DNA from: Roseicyclus sp041163945
Lineage (GTDB): Bacteria > Pseudomonadota > Alphaproteobacteria > Rhodobacterales > Rhodobacteraceae
Length of the DNA stretch: 24,005 nt
Assembly (NCBI GenBank): GCA_041163945.1
Contig: JBEAQJ010000163.1
Coordinates: 1-24,005, forward strand
Direction of reading: 5' to 3'
Shown piece after piece: positions 8,175-15,251 of the stretch. Position 1 is the stretch's first letter. Each line of letters starts with the position of its first letter. Below the pieces are notes generated by a model that did no database searches, had not been told where the DNA came from, and saw only the letters and a list, made by a program, of their open reading frames with translations. The translations under genes and the position numbers were made by a program.

Positions 8175-9635
8175 ATGCAATCTTTCCTAAATGGTTTTCG
8201 GCGCCCAGCCTTGGGCGGACGGCGGCGTGATGCTGCGCTCGCGGCCCTAGCAGCGATCTTTCTTGGCCAGCCCGGGTTCGGGCAAGACCAAACCATCTTG
8301 TTTCAAGATGAGGGATGGACGGTCCGATGGCATTTTCAGGCAGGGCTGAACGCGGTGGCCGAGCGCAACCTGTTCTGGGATCTGGCCGCCATCACGGCAC
8401 CCAGCAGCGGTTTTGCGCCCGACACCGATTGGCTGGAAGGCTACATCAAGCCGGGCATCAGCTTTGACCGGCAGCTTGCCGGCGGCGCCACGATCTATGG
8501 CAAGCTTTCGGCGGTATCCTCCTACACTTGGGGCACCGATGCGTTTGACACCGGCAACACCGGGGCCAGCACGCTGGAAGAGGCCTATTTGGGGCTGCGC
8601 GGCGATCTGGGACCGGGGTCGTCGTTTGATGTGTCGCTGGGCGCGCGCGAGCTGGCGCTGGGCACGGGGATGATCGTGTCGAATGGTGCGACCAGCGGTT
8701 TTTCGCGCGGCGCGTTGAAATTCGGGCCGCGCAAGGCTTGGGAACGCGCCGCGATCGGGCGGATCATGTCTGGCGACATCACCACCACCGCCTTTTTCAT
8801 CGACCCCAATGAATTGCCCGACAACGACGGCCAGAACGAACTGGCAGGGCTTGACCTGCGCCATGACGATCCGCGCGGGGGCTATCTTGGGGCAAGCTAT
8901 GTTGCGGTTCTGCAATCCAGCTCGCCCTATCCGCAAGCCGCGCCGGGCGGTGTTGGGGCCCCCAGCATCATCGCGGGCGGGCGCGACGGCACGCGGACCA
9001 TGACGCTCTATGCCAAGACCAACACCGTGTCGGGGGCGCTGGAGAACTGGGTTTTCACCACCGATCTGGCCTATCAGTGGAACGACCGTATCGATCTTCG
9101 GTCCTGGGCCGGGCGCGCCACCGCCGGGTACAGCTTTGCCGGGCTGGGTTGGACCCCCAGCCTGACGCTTGGCTACCAAAGCTTTTCGGGCGACGATCCC
9201 GCCACGACGCGTCTGGAACGCTTTGACCCGCTCTATTACCAGGGCAGCCCCAGCGCCTGGGCGACGGGCACGAAATCGGCCTCGACCTTCATCAATTCCA
9301 ATGTCAACGCGCTGACCCTGACCTTGCAGCTCAAGCCAACCCGGCAAGACAGCCTGAGCTTGCGGTATGCCCATATCCGGGCCAACGAACGAAACAGCCC
9401 GATCCAGTTTGGCCAAGCCACGCGCATCGACGCCGACGGCAATCTGGTGTCCGGCGTCACGCAGCCCCATTTGGCCGATGACCTGTTTCTCGAATACAGC
9501 CGCATCCTCAATCGCAACATGTTTCTGACGGCCGGCGTGTCGGTATCCGCGCCGGGCGCGGGGATCGACGCCGTGTTGGGTCGGAACGCTTCCCCTTGGA
9601 CCGGAGGATTTGTCAATGTCGTCATCAACTTCTGA
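8175..9635 (+). CDS. Outer-membrane beta-barrel protein, alginate-export/porin-like
   Basis: 486 aa. The start at ATG 8175 has AAGG 4 nt upstream and begins a clear signal peptide: Arg-rich n-region, hydrophobic AALAALAAIFLG and a likely cleavage near GFGQ-DQ. Upstream in-frame ATGs at 8133 and 8148 would only add a non-signal extension. The mature part alternates polar and aromatic residues in short strands (TIYGKLSAVSSYTW, SFDVSLGARELALG, SLSLRYAHIRA) with Asp/Gly-rich loops. It ends in GGFVNVVINF with the terminal Phe typical of barrel proteins inserted by the Bam complex. The layout resembles the alginate_exp family (AlgE-like), but I would not claim alginate as substrate. Its last 20 bases overlap the serine hydrolase gene, so the two are probably expressed and used together. 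Confidence 0.8.
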   Translation: MQSFLNGFRRPALGGRRRDAALAALAAIFLGQPGFGQDQTILFQDEGWTVRWHFQAGLNAVAERNLFWDLAAITAPSSGFAPDTDWLEGYIKPGISFDRQLAGGATIYGKLSAVSSYTWGTDAFDTGNTGASTLEEAYLGLRGDLGPGSSFDVSLGARELALGTGMIVSNGATSGFSRGALKFGPRKAWERAAIGRIMSGDITTTAFFIDPNELPDNDGQNELAGLDLRHDDPRGGYLGASYVAVLQSSSPYPQAAPGGVGAPSIIAGGRDGTRTMTLYAKTNTVSGALENWVFTTDLAYQWNDRIDLRSWAGRATAGYSFAGLGWTPSLTLGYQSFSGDDPATTRLERFDPLYYQGSPSAWATGTKSASTFINSNVNALTLTLQLKPTRQDSLSLRYAHIRANERNSPIQFGQATRIDADGNLVSGVTQPHLADDLFLEYSRILNRNMFLTAGVSVSAPGAGIDAVLGRNASPWTGGFVNVVINF

Positions 9636-10956
9636 CCTGATCGCATGGGCCACGGCCGTCGGGTTCACCCTTGCCGCCAGCCTTGGCGCGGCGGCCCAGA
9701 CCGCACCGCTATCCGCGCAGGAATCAGACCCAAGGGTCATGGGCTGGATGCAGGGCTTTCCCCCGCCCGACGACAAGATCATCACCCAGCCGGATTCGGT
9801 CTATTTCAGCTTTCCCAAGCTGCGCTGGTCGGTGTGCCACCTGCGCGAATTCCTGCCAACCGAAGAGATCAGCCGCGGGCTGGGCGCGCCGGTTGCGCTG
9901 GCCTACCCATCGGCGGCCGAATTCGCCGATCTGCGCGCCCAGATCGACGCGCTGCGCTTCAACCCGATTGGGTCCGACACGCCGATGACCTGGGAAGATT
10001 CGCTGTTTGCCAACTACACGGACGCGATCTTGGTGCTGCACAAAGGCCAGGTGGTCTATGAACGCTATTTCGGCTGCATGGACGAGGCGGCCAAGCACGC
10101 GGCGATGTCGATGACAAAATCCGTCACCGGGTTGCTGGCCGAAATCCTGGTGGCCGAAGGCGCGCTGGATGACACCCGGCTGGTCGGCGATCTGATCCCG
10201 GAAGTTGCCAACAGCGCCTTTGGCAGCGCGACGGTCCGGCAGGTGATGGATATGACCACCGGCGTGCGCTATTCCGAGAATTACGCCGATCCCAATGCCG
10301 ACATCTGGGTCTATTCGGCCGCGGCCAGCCCTCTGCCCAAGCCTGCCGATTACGTCGGGCCGAACGGCTACTGGGAATACCTGGCCCAGGTGCAACCCGA
10401 GGGCAACCATGGGGACGCCTTTCATTACAAGACGATCAATTCCGACATGCTGGGCTGGATCATCAGCCGCACCTCCGGCCAGGCGGTCACCGATCTGGCA
10501 TCACAACGGCTCTGGCGCCGGATGGGCGCGGAACAAGACGCCTATCAGACGGTTGACGGCAAGGGCGTGCCCTTTGCCGGTGGCGGCATCAGTCTTGGCC
10601 TGCGCGATGCGGGGCGCCTGGGCCTGTTGATGCTGAACAGGGGCGAAATCAATGGTCAGCGCCTGTTCCCGGCGGCCGTGGTCGATGCCATCGCAAAGGG
10701 CGGCGATCCGGCCAAGTTCAGCGGTTACCCCTCGATCCCCAATGGCAGCTACACCAGCCAGTGGTGGGTGTTTCACAACGACCACGGCGCCTTTGCCGCG
10801 CGCGGGGTGCATGGTCAGACGATCTATGTCGATCCGACGGCGCAGATGGTGCTGGTGCGATTCGCCTCGTTCCCGACGGCGGGCAATGCCAGCATCGACC
10901 CGACCTCGCTGCCGGCCTATCAGGCGGTGGCGGAATTCCTGATGGGCCGCGACTGA
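9616..10956 (+). CDS. Secreted serine hydrolase, NylB / class C beta-lactamase family
   Basis: 446 aa, start ATG 9616 with GGAGG 8 nt upstream; a TTG at 9610 is possible but too close to that site. An N-terminal signal peptide (WATAVGFTLAASLGAAAQ) sends it to the periplasm. The Beta-lactamase (PF00144) nucleophile motif is S165-M-T-K168, and the second motif is Y271-K-T in FHYKTINSDMLGW, which resembles 6-aminohexanoate-dimer hydrolase NylB and related esterases more than AmpC. A region near 380 (RGVHGQTIYVDP) stands where the KTG motif would be and carries HGQ. The family cleaves amide or ester bonds of small substrates; the natural substrate is unknown. It overlaps the barrel-protein gene by 20 bp and is probably its functional partner. 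Confidence 0.88.
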   Translation: MSSSTSDLIAWATAVGFTLAASLGAAAQTAPLSAQESDPRVMGWMQGFPPPDDKIITQPDSVYFSFPKLRWSVCHLREFLPTEEISRGLGAPVALAYPSAAEFADLRAQIDALRFNPIGSDTPMTWEDSLFANYTDAILVLHKGQVVYERYFGCMDEAAKHAAMSMTKSVTGLLAEILVAEGALDDTRLVGDLIPEVANSAFGSATVRQVMDMTTGVRYSENYADPNADIWVYSAAASPLPKPADYVGPNGYWEYLAQVQPEGNHGDAFHYKTINSDMLGWIISRTSGQAVTDLASQRLWRRMGAEQDAYQTVDGKGVPFAGGGISLGLRDAGRLGLLMLNRGEINGQRLFPAAVVDAIAKGGDPAKFSGYPSIPNGSYTSQWWVFHNDHGAFAARGVHGQTIYVDPTAQMVLVRFASFPTAGNASIDPTSLPAYQAVAEFLMGRD

Positions 10957-10975
10957 CGCCCGCGCGCGCGCCGGA

Positions 10976-11851
10976 TCACAGCCCGGCCAGCACCCGGTCA
11001 AGCCGCGCGATCAGCGCCGCTTCGCCGGGTTCGGCATGGGTGGCGGCGACGCGATCTTGCCATTCGGCGGTGGCCTGGCTGAGGCCGGGGTAAAGCCCAA
11101 GACCGTCCACGGTTTTGGCCACTTCGCGCATTTCGGCGGCCCGGCGGGCCCCATGCACCATCATGCGTTCCATCGTGTAAGCCCCCCGCTGGCGCCAGGC
11201 GATATCGGGGTCCGACGCCTCGAGCGAGGCGATCACCTGATCTTCGACACCGGCCCGCCGTGCGGCCAGAAAACATTCGGCCACCAGCGCCTCAAGCCCC
11301 TTGATCATGACCGAGCGCAGCATCTTGATCGTCGAGGCCGCACCGACATGATCGCCCACCACCTCGGGGCGCATGCCAAGCGCGCTCAGAATTGCCGCCG
11401 CCGCCGCGGCTTGCGGGGCGGCCAGCTTGATCGGCACCCGATGCCCTTGGGGATGAACCGGCGCCATGATCGCCATATCGATGTAGCATCCACCGGCAGC
11501 CTTGATCCGGGCGGCCGCGGCCCGCTTGGTGTCGGGCGCGCAGGAATTGCCATCGAACCAGACCGTCCCGCGCCGCAGCGCCCCCGACGCCACCGCCGCG
11601 CGCGCCGCCTCATCGGCCTGATCCGCAGTCACCAGACAGAACACAACATCGGCATCGGCCAAGGCATCGGCCGCCGTCTGCGCCGGCCGCACCCCAAGCG
11701 CGCTTTGCCGCGCCTGCATCGCGCCCGCCTGGGCGGGGTCGCTTGAACGGATGTCATAGGCGGTGATCCGGCCCGGATCGGGCAACGCCCATCCGGTGAC
11801 AAAGGCGGTGGCGGCTTCGCCGAAGCCGATCATCGCGATCCGGGGGTCCAT
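10976..11851 (-). CDS. NAD(P)-dependent oxidoreductase with DUF1932 C-terminal domain
   Basis: 291 aa, belonging to the 6-phosphogluconate / 3-hydroxyisobutyrate dehydrogenase superfamily. The N-terminal Rossmann fold begins RIAMIGFGEAATAF (G9, G11). Further segments are VVFCLVTADQAD, DGNSCAPDTK and the substrate-loop region YIDMAIMAPVHP. The helical C-terminal part has AASTIKMLRSVMIKGLEAL, where K176 sits at the usual catalytic Lys place, and continues as a DUF1932-type domain. ATG 11851 has AAGGA 9 nt upstream; an in-frame ATG at 11902 has no support. It is divergent from galB across a 170-bp control region, which suggests a role linked to gallate or protocatechuate metabolism, but no reaction can be assigned. 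It is not LigC, which belongs to another dehydrogenase family. Confidence 0.87.
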   Translation of the reverse strand: MDPRIAMIGFGEAATAFVTGWALPDPGRITAYDIRSSDPAQAGAMQARQSALGVRPAQTAADALADADVVFCLVTADQADEAARAAVASGALRRGTVWFDGNSCAPDTKRAAAARIKAAGGCYIDMAIMAPVHPQGHRVPIKLAAPQAAAAAAILSALGMRPEVVGDHVGAASTIKMLRSVMIKGLEALVAECFLAARRAGVEDQVIASLEASDPDIAWRQRGAYTMERMMVHGARRAAEMREVAKTVDGLGLYPGLSQATAEWQDRVAATHAEPGEAALIARLDRVLAGL

Positions 11852-11945
11852 GGCGGCAGGTCCTTTCGACGACAACACAGATCTTGCCGCAAACGCTGGC
11901 ACGCCCCCCCGTGCTTGTCGAGACGCGCCCGCACCCTCTTTCGAT

Positions 11946-11968
11946 GGCAGATGTGGAATGGATTTGCC
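11946..11968. promoter_or_regulatory. Imperfect palindrome in the oxidoreductase-galB divergent region
   Basis: ggcagat (11946-11952) and atttgcc (11962-11968) match at six of seven arm positions around a 9-bp centre. It lies 53 bp upstream of galB, in the control region shared with the oxidoreductase gene. It could be a dimeric-regulator site; no regulator gene is nearby. I found no convincing -35/-10 pair in this region. Confidence 0.3.
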
Positions 11969-12021
11969 TGTGCCCGCGTCTGCGCGGATGATGCCGCTGG
12001 CATTGCAAAGGGATTCCCACC

Positions 12022-12753
12022 ATGACCGACCAACCGACCGCCCTGATCCTGTCCGCGCATGCCGCGGATTTCGTGTGGCGCTGCGGTGGCGCCATCGCGC
12101 TGCATGCGCAGATGGGCTACCGTGTGACGGTGGCCTGCATGTCGTTCGGCGAGCGTGGCGAAAGCGCCAAGCTGTGGAAGGAAGGCAAATCCCTGGACGC
12201 GGTCAAGGCGATCCGCCGCGCCGAAGCCGAGGCCGCCGCCGCAGCCCTCGGGGTGCATGATCTGGTCTGTTTCGATCTGGGCGATTACCCGCTGCAACTG
12301 GATCGCGATGACAAATTCGCGCTTGTGGAGCTGATCCGCAAGGTTCAGCCCAGATGGATGATGAGCCACAGCCAATATGACCCCTACAACACCGACCACA
12401 TGTTGATGACACAGGTCGCGCTCGAGGCGCGGATGATCGCGCAAGCCTGGGGCCACAACCCCGGCCAAAAGGTTCTGGGCGCGCCGCAGCTTTACCTGTT
12501 TGAGCCGCACCAGACCGAACAGATGGGTTGGAAACCGGATGTGTTTCTGGACATCACGCCGGTCTGGGACAAGAAACGCGCCGCGATGGAACAGATGGGC
12601 GGCCAGGTGCATCTGTGGGATTACTACACCCGCGTGGCCCAGCAGCGCGCCAATCATTTCAAGCGCAATTCCGGCGGGCAAGCCGGCGGGCGCGATTGCC
12701 AGTACGCCGAAGGCTTTCAATCGGTGTTCCCGCGCACGGTGGATGCGCTATGA
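12022..12753 (+). CDS. galB: 4-oxalomesaconate hydratase, LmbE/PIG-L fold (GalB)
   Basis: 243 aa, start ATG 12022 with AAAGGGA upstream. It adds water to 4-oxalomesaconate to give 4-carboxy-4-hydroxy-2-oxoadipate in the cytoplasm, a step of gallate and protocatechuate 4,5-cleavage catabolism. The fold is LmbE/PIG-L-like: LILSAHAADFVWRCGGAIALH carries the metal-site H13-x-x-D16, and SHSQYDPYNTDHMLM around residues 116-129 carries the distal His (H126), as expected for a Zn enzyme. By itself this family could be called a deacetylase, but the overlaps with galC and galD make GalB the best reading. The last bases overlap galC (ATGA), so the two are translationally coupled. Confidence 0.88.
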   Translation: MTDQPTALILSAHAADFVWRCGGAIALHAQMGYRVTVACMSFGERGESAKLWKEGKSLDAVKAIRRAEAEAAAAALGVHDLVCFDLGDYPLQLDRDDKFALVELIRKVQPRWMMSHSQYDPYNTDHMLMTQVALEARMIAQAWGHNPGQKVLGAPQLYLFEPHQTEQMGWKPDVFLDITPVWDKKRAAMEQMGGQVHLWDYYTRVAQQRANHFKRNSGGQAGGRDCQYAEGFQSVFPRTVDAL

Positions 12754-13424
12754 GCGGGGTCGTGGTGCAGACCATCGCGCGCGCCGAAGCGCAGGTGATC
12801 GCCGGGCTGGCGCGGGCCGGCGTGGCGACCACCCACGAAGCCCAGGGGCGCACCGGCCTGATGTCGGCCAGGATGCGACCGATCCAGGATGGGCGGGCCA
12901 TCGCCGGCAGCGCCGTCACCATCAGTGCGCCGCCGGGCGACAACTGGATGGTGCATGTGGCCATCGAACAGATCCGGCCGGGCGACATTCTGGTTCTGGC
13001 GCCCACCAGCCCCTGCGACAACGGCTATTTCGGCGATCTGCTGGCCACATCGGCGATGGCGCGCGGCTGTGCGGGGCTGGTGATCGATGCGGGCGTGCGC
13101 GATCTGCGCGATCTGCGTGCGATGGGCTTTGCCGTCTGGTCCACCGCGATCAGCGCGCAGGGCACGGTCAAGGAAACATTGGGTTCGGTGAACATCCCCA
13201 TCGTGTGCGCGGGTGCCGCGGTGGCCCCTGGGGATGTGATCGTGGCCGATGATGACGGCGTCTGCGTCGTGCCGCGCGCCGCGGCCGCCCAGGTGCTGGC
13301 CGCCGCCGAACAGCGGATCGCCGCCGAAGAGGCCAAGCGCCAGCGGCTGGCCAAGGGCGAACTGGGTCTGGACATGTACGGCATGCGCGACCGGCTGGCA
13401 GCCAAGGGCCTGCGCTATGAGTGA
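12750..13424 (+). CDS. galC: 4-carboxy-4-hydroxy-2-oxoadipate aldolase / oxaloacetate decarboxylase (GalC/LigK)
   Basis: 224 aa. It cleaves 4-carboxy-4-hydroxy-2-oxoadipate into pyruvate and oxaloacetate and usually also decarboxylates oxaloacetate. It belongs to the RraA-like class II aldolase family, which needs Mg2+ or Mn2+. The signature GYFGDLLATSAMARGCAGLV, followed by IDAGVRD with R117-D118, holds the pyruvate- and metal-binding residues. The length is typical of the family. ATG 12750 overlaps the galB stop by 4 bp, and the galC stop overlaps the galD start by 8 bp, so the three proteins are probably made in balanced amounts. Confidence 0.93.
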   Translation: MSGVVVQTIARAEAQVIAGLARAGVATTHEAQGRTGLMSARMRPIQDGRAIAGSAVTISAPPGDNWMVHVAIEQIRPGDILVLAPTSPCDNGYFGDLLATSAMARGCAGLVIDAGVRDLRDLRAMGFAVWSTAISAQGTVKETLGSVNIPIVCAGAAVAPGDVIVADDDGVCVVPRAAAAQVLAAAEQRIAAEEAKRQRLAKGELGLDMYGMRDRLAAKGLRYE

Positions 13425-14490
13425 CGCCATCGCCTGCCTGTGGATGCGCGGCGGCACGTCCAAGGGGGCATATTTCCTGGCCCGCGATCTGCCCCAGGAC
13501 CGGGCCCAGATCGACGCGCTGTTGTTGCGCATCATGGGCAGCCCCGACCCGCGCCAGATCGACGGGATCGGCGGTGGCGACCCCTTGACCTCGAAGGTGG
13601 CGATCTTGTCGCCGTCGGCCCGCGCGGATGCGGATGTGGATTATCTGTTCCTGCAGGTTTTCGTCGATCAGGCGCTGGTCAGCGACGCGCAGGGCTGTGG
13701 CAACATCCTGGCCGGCGTGGGCCCGGCCGCGATCGAACGCGGCTTGGTGCCGGCGCGCGACGGGCAAACCACGGTGCGCATCCACATGGTCAACACCGGG
13801 GAAGTGGCCGTGGCCCATGTGGCCACGCCCGGCGGCCGGGTCAGCTACGATGGCGCCGCGCGCATCGATGGCGTGCCGGGTCAGCATGCGGGCATTCCGC
13901 TGATGTTTTCGGGCCTGGCCGGTTCAATGACGGGGGGGCGCATGCTGCCCACGGGCCGGGCCGTCGATCAGGTCGCGGGCCTGTCGTGCACGCTGATCGA
14001 CATGGGCATGCCCATCGTGGTTCTGGCCGCATCCGATTTCGGGCTGAGCGGGCAGGAAAGCCGCGAAGTGCTCGATGGCGACGCCGCGCTGAAGGCCCGC
14101 CTGGAAGCGATCCGGCAGGTTGCGGGGCCGATGATGGGTCTGGGGGATGTGACCCCGAAAAGCGTGCCCAAGATGACGCTGGTGTCACCCGCCTGTGCTG
14201 GCGGCACGCTGTCGACCCGCAGCTTCATTCCCCACCGCTGTCACGCGGGCATCGGTGTGTTCGCCGCCGTCAGCGTGGCGGCCGCCTGCACCCTGCCCGA
14301 AGGACCCGCCGCAGCACAGGCCTGCCTGCCCGCGGACGGCGTCTTTCGCATCGAACATCCCACAGGTGCAGCCGAGGTGATGCTGGAGCGCGACGCCAGC
14401 GGTTGCGTGACCGCGGCCGGCACCTTGCGCACGGCACGCAAGCTGATGGATGGGTTGGTCTTTCCGGGCCCTGCGCGCCTCAGCCCATAA
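13417..14490 (+). CDS. galD: 4-oxalomesaconate tautomerase, PrpF family (GalD)
   Basis: 357 aa. It converts the keto form of oxalomesaconate to the form used by GalB. The PrpF/GalD signature is strong: LWMRGGTSKGAYFLARDLP at the N-terminus, MGSPDPRQIDGIGGGDPLTSKVAIL with K60, QGCGNILAGVGP with C94, and NTRSFIPHRCHA-like TRSFIPHRCHAGIGVFAAVS near the C-terminus. K60 and C94 correspond to the Lys and Cys proposed as catalytic in the LigU/PrpF group. The start ATG 13417 lies inside the galC end (8-bp overlap). The gene ends tail to tail with the TauE-like gene with an 11-bp overlap, leaving no room for a separate terminator. Confidence 0.93.
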   Translation: MSDAIACLWMRGGTSKGAYFLARDLPQDRAQIDALLLRIMGSPDPRQIDGIGGGDPLTSKVAILSPSARADADVDYLFLQVFVDQALVSDAQGCGNILAGVGPAAIERGLVPARDGQTTVRIHMVNTGEVAVAHVATPGGRVSYDGAARIDGVPGQHAGIPLMFSGLAGSMTGGRMLPTGRAVDQVAGLSCTLIDMGMPIVVLAASDFGLSGQESREVLDGDAALKARLEAIRQVAGPMMGLGDVTPKSVPKMTLVSPACAGGTLSTRSFIPHRCHAGIGVFAAVSVAAACTLPEGPAAAQACLPADGVFRIEHPTGAAEVMLERDASGCVTAAGTLRTARKLMDGLVFPGPARLSP

Positions 14491-15229
14491 GGCCCTGATA
14501 GATCAGGCGCAGCGAGATCAAGATCAGCAGCCCATCGAGCGCGATCTTGAAATTCCGATCGCTCATCCGGTTCAGCATCAGCTTGCCGGCATAGGTGCCC
14601 ACCAACCCCACCACGATCATCGCCACGATCACCCCGGCCCAGGCCCCGAATGCAAAGCCCAACAGGCCAAAGACCAGCACCTTCAACAGGTGTTGCGCCG
14701 TCATCAGCGTGGCATGGGTGGCCACATGGGCGTGGCGATCAAGCCGAAAGGATTTCGTGAAATTGGCCACAAAGACCCCGGTGGCCCCGAAGAACATGGT
14801 CAGAAAGCTGGATATGCCGCCCGCAATCCAGGGCTGGCCCGTCAGCCAGGCGGGGGGCTTGGCCAGCACGGACCAGATGATGAACAGGCCAAGCCCGATC
14901 TGAACCAGACCCGGCGGCAGATCGACGACCACCACCCCACCCAGCGCCGATCCGATGACCGAACCCAGCAAGAACCCGGGCAAGGCGGGCCGATGGACAT
15001 GGCGCATCAGCATCGCCGCCCGCCCCGCGTTCGAGCCCAGCTGCACCACCCCATGCACGGGGATGATCGCGGCCGGTGGCATGACGCTGGCCATCACCAC
15101 CAGCACCAGCGCCCCCCCGCCGATGCCCAAGGCCGCCGTGATGAACGACCCGATGAAGCTGGCCGCCATCAACACCCAAAACCCCAGCTGGCTGAGCCCC
15201 TCGGGCAAGGACGTCAGGCTTTCGAACAT
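14480..15229 (-). CDS. TauE/SafE family (sulfite exporter-like) permease
   Basis: 249 aa, inner-membrane protein with about eight hydrophobic helices in two repeats. The first has SFITAALGIGGGALVLVVM followed by HGVVQLGSNAGRAAML. The second has SSFLTMFFGATGVFVANFTKS with HATLMTAQHLLKVLVFG. These are the glycine-rich and NxxR/HxxxK-like segments of the TauE/SafE family. Members export sulfite or move small organic anions, and the real substrate is usually unknown. ATG 15229 is only 22 bp after the ThDP-enzyme stop, so it is probably the last gene of the tct-like operon. That location suggests movement of an organic acid or product rather than sulfite, but this is inference. Confidence 0.88.
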   Translation of the reverse strand: MFESLTSLPEGLSQLGFWVLMAASFIGSFITAALGIGGGALVLVVMASVMPPAAIIPVHGVVQLGSNAGRAAMLMRHVHRPALPGFLLGSVIGSALGGVVVVDLPPGLVQIGLGLFIIWSVLAKPPAWLTGQPWIAGGISSFLTMFFGATGVFVANFTKSFRLDRHAHVATHATLMTAQHLLKVLVFGLLGFAFGAWAGVIVAMIVVGLVGTYAGKLMLNRMSDRNFKIALDGLLILISLRLIYQGLMG

Positions 15230-15251
15230 GGATCCGTTCCCGCCATCGTGA

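Noticed and set aside
8247..9785. 512-codon minus-strand open frame opposite the barrel protein and hydrolase genes
   Set aside because: Composition is typical of an antisense shadow, and the plus-strand genes have signal peptides and ribosome sites.
9616..10956. Beta-lactam resistance gene (AmpC-like)
   Set aside because: It has the SxxK nucleophile but a YKT motif and no KTG triad, which fits NylB/esterase relatives better.
12022..12753. PIG-L type sugar deacetylase (e.g. mycothiol or bacillithiol pathway)
   Set aside because: The gene overlaps galC and galD and the HxxD site is AHAAD rather than PHPDDE; GalB fits the context better.
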